From: Shimwellia pseudoproteus
GTDB lineage: Bacteria > Pseudomonadota > Gammaproteobacteria > Enterobacterales > Enterobacteriaceae
Length of the DNA: 64,000 nt
NCBI RefSeq assembly: GCF_016415625.1
Contig: NZ_WBXP01000013.1
Location: 25,162 to 89,161 of the forward strand
Direction of reading: 5' to 3'
Part shown: positions 63,926 through 64,000 of the stretch, one piece after another
How positions within the stretch are numbered: the stretch's first letter is position 1
How the letters are laid out: each line of letters begins with the position of its first letter
Program-made: the position numbers and the translations under genes
Notes under the pieces: model-generated
Database searches by the model: none
What the model was told of the DNA's origin: nothing
The model's input: only the letters and a program-made list of their open reading frames with translations

Positions 63926-64000
63926 AAGGTTAAGCCTCACGGTTCATTAGTACTGGTTAGCTCAATGCATCGCTGCACTTACACACCCAGCCTATCAACG
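63926..64000 (-). rRNA. rrl: 23S ribosomal RNA, 3' end (partial)
   Basis: The last 75 bases of 23S rRNA, ending GAGGCTTAACCTT on the minus strand; the rest lies beyond the window. A few positions differ from E. coli (for example CCAGTACTAATG for CCGGTACTAATG), as in other Enterobacteriaceae. With yhdV and fis nearby this is the rrnD equivalent. Confidence 0.97.

Overview
The window is a 64-kb piece of an enterobacterial (Enterobacteriaceae) chromosome. Nearly all genes have close Escherichia coli K-12 counterparts in the same order as the segment from yrbG (calcium/sodium antiporter) to the rrnD ribosomal operon, and most products match E. coli lengths to within a few residues. The genus cannot be fixed from this alone; the base composition and the msrPQ position fit the Klebsiella/Enterobacter/Shimwellia side of the family rather than E. 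coli itself. Comparisons with E. coli are from memory, not from a search.

Layout. (1) 96-8206, plus strand: lipopolysaccharide Kdo synthesis and transport (yrbG, kdsD, kdsC, lptC, lptA, lptB), then the rpoN cluster (rpoN, hpf, ptsN, rapZ, ptsO). (2) 8282-13223: mtgA, elbB, arcB and yhcC on the minus strand, with the small RNA gene arcZ on the plus strand between elbB and arcB. (3) 13224-19789: a long regulatory region followed by glutamate synthase gltBD. (4) 19910-23601, minus: sspB, sspA, rpsI, rplM, zapE; then zapG, degQ and degS on plus. (5) 27027-34286: mdh, argR, two tandem yhcN-type genes, a decayed yhcO remnant, the aaeXAB efflux operon and its regulator aaeR. (6) 34303-46713, minus: tldD, yhdP, rng, yhdE, mreD, mreC, mreB, csrD (cell shape, RNA turnover, envelope lipid traffic). 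(7) 47051-55528, plus: msrP-msrQ (periplasmic methionine sulfoxide repair), aroQ, accB-accC, yhdT-panF-prmA, dusB-fis. (8) 55608-62948: an accessory iron-siderophore uptake locus (SIS-domain regulator, periplasmic binding protein, two permeases, ATPase, divergent TonB-dependent receptor). (9) 63198-64000: lipoprotein gene yhdV and the distal end of an rRNA operon (5S and the 3' end of 23S, minus strand).

The least ordinary part is region 8. It sits between fis and yhdV, where E. coli K-12 has yhdJ, yhdU, acrS and acrEF. It looks like a complete ferric-siderophore import system with candidate Fur boxes in the divergent promoter region, plus an RpiR/MurR-family regulator as the last gene of the transport operon. 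That regulator lacks the Ser-x-Ser-Gly phosphosugar motif usual in its SIS domain. Other points of interest are a truncated yhcO with an in-frame stop, a Gly/Pro-rich tract in the DegQ LA loop, msrPQ in the place of yhdH, a well-preserved arcZ, and a gltB regulatory region with recognisable CRP and IHF sites. No insertion sequences, prophage, CRISPR arrays or tRNA genes were seen.
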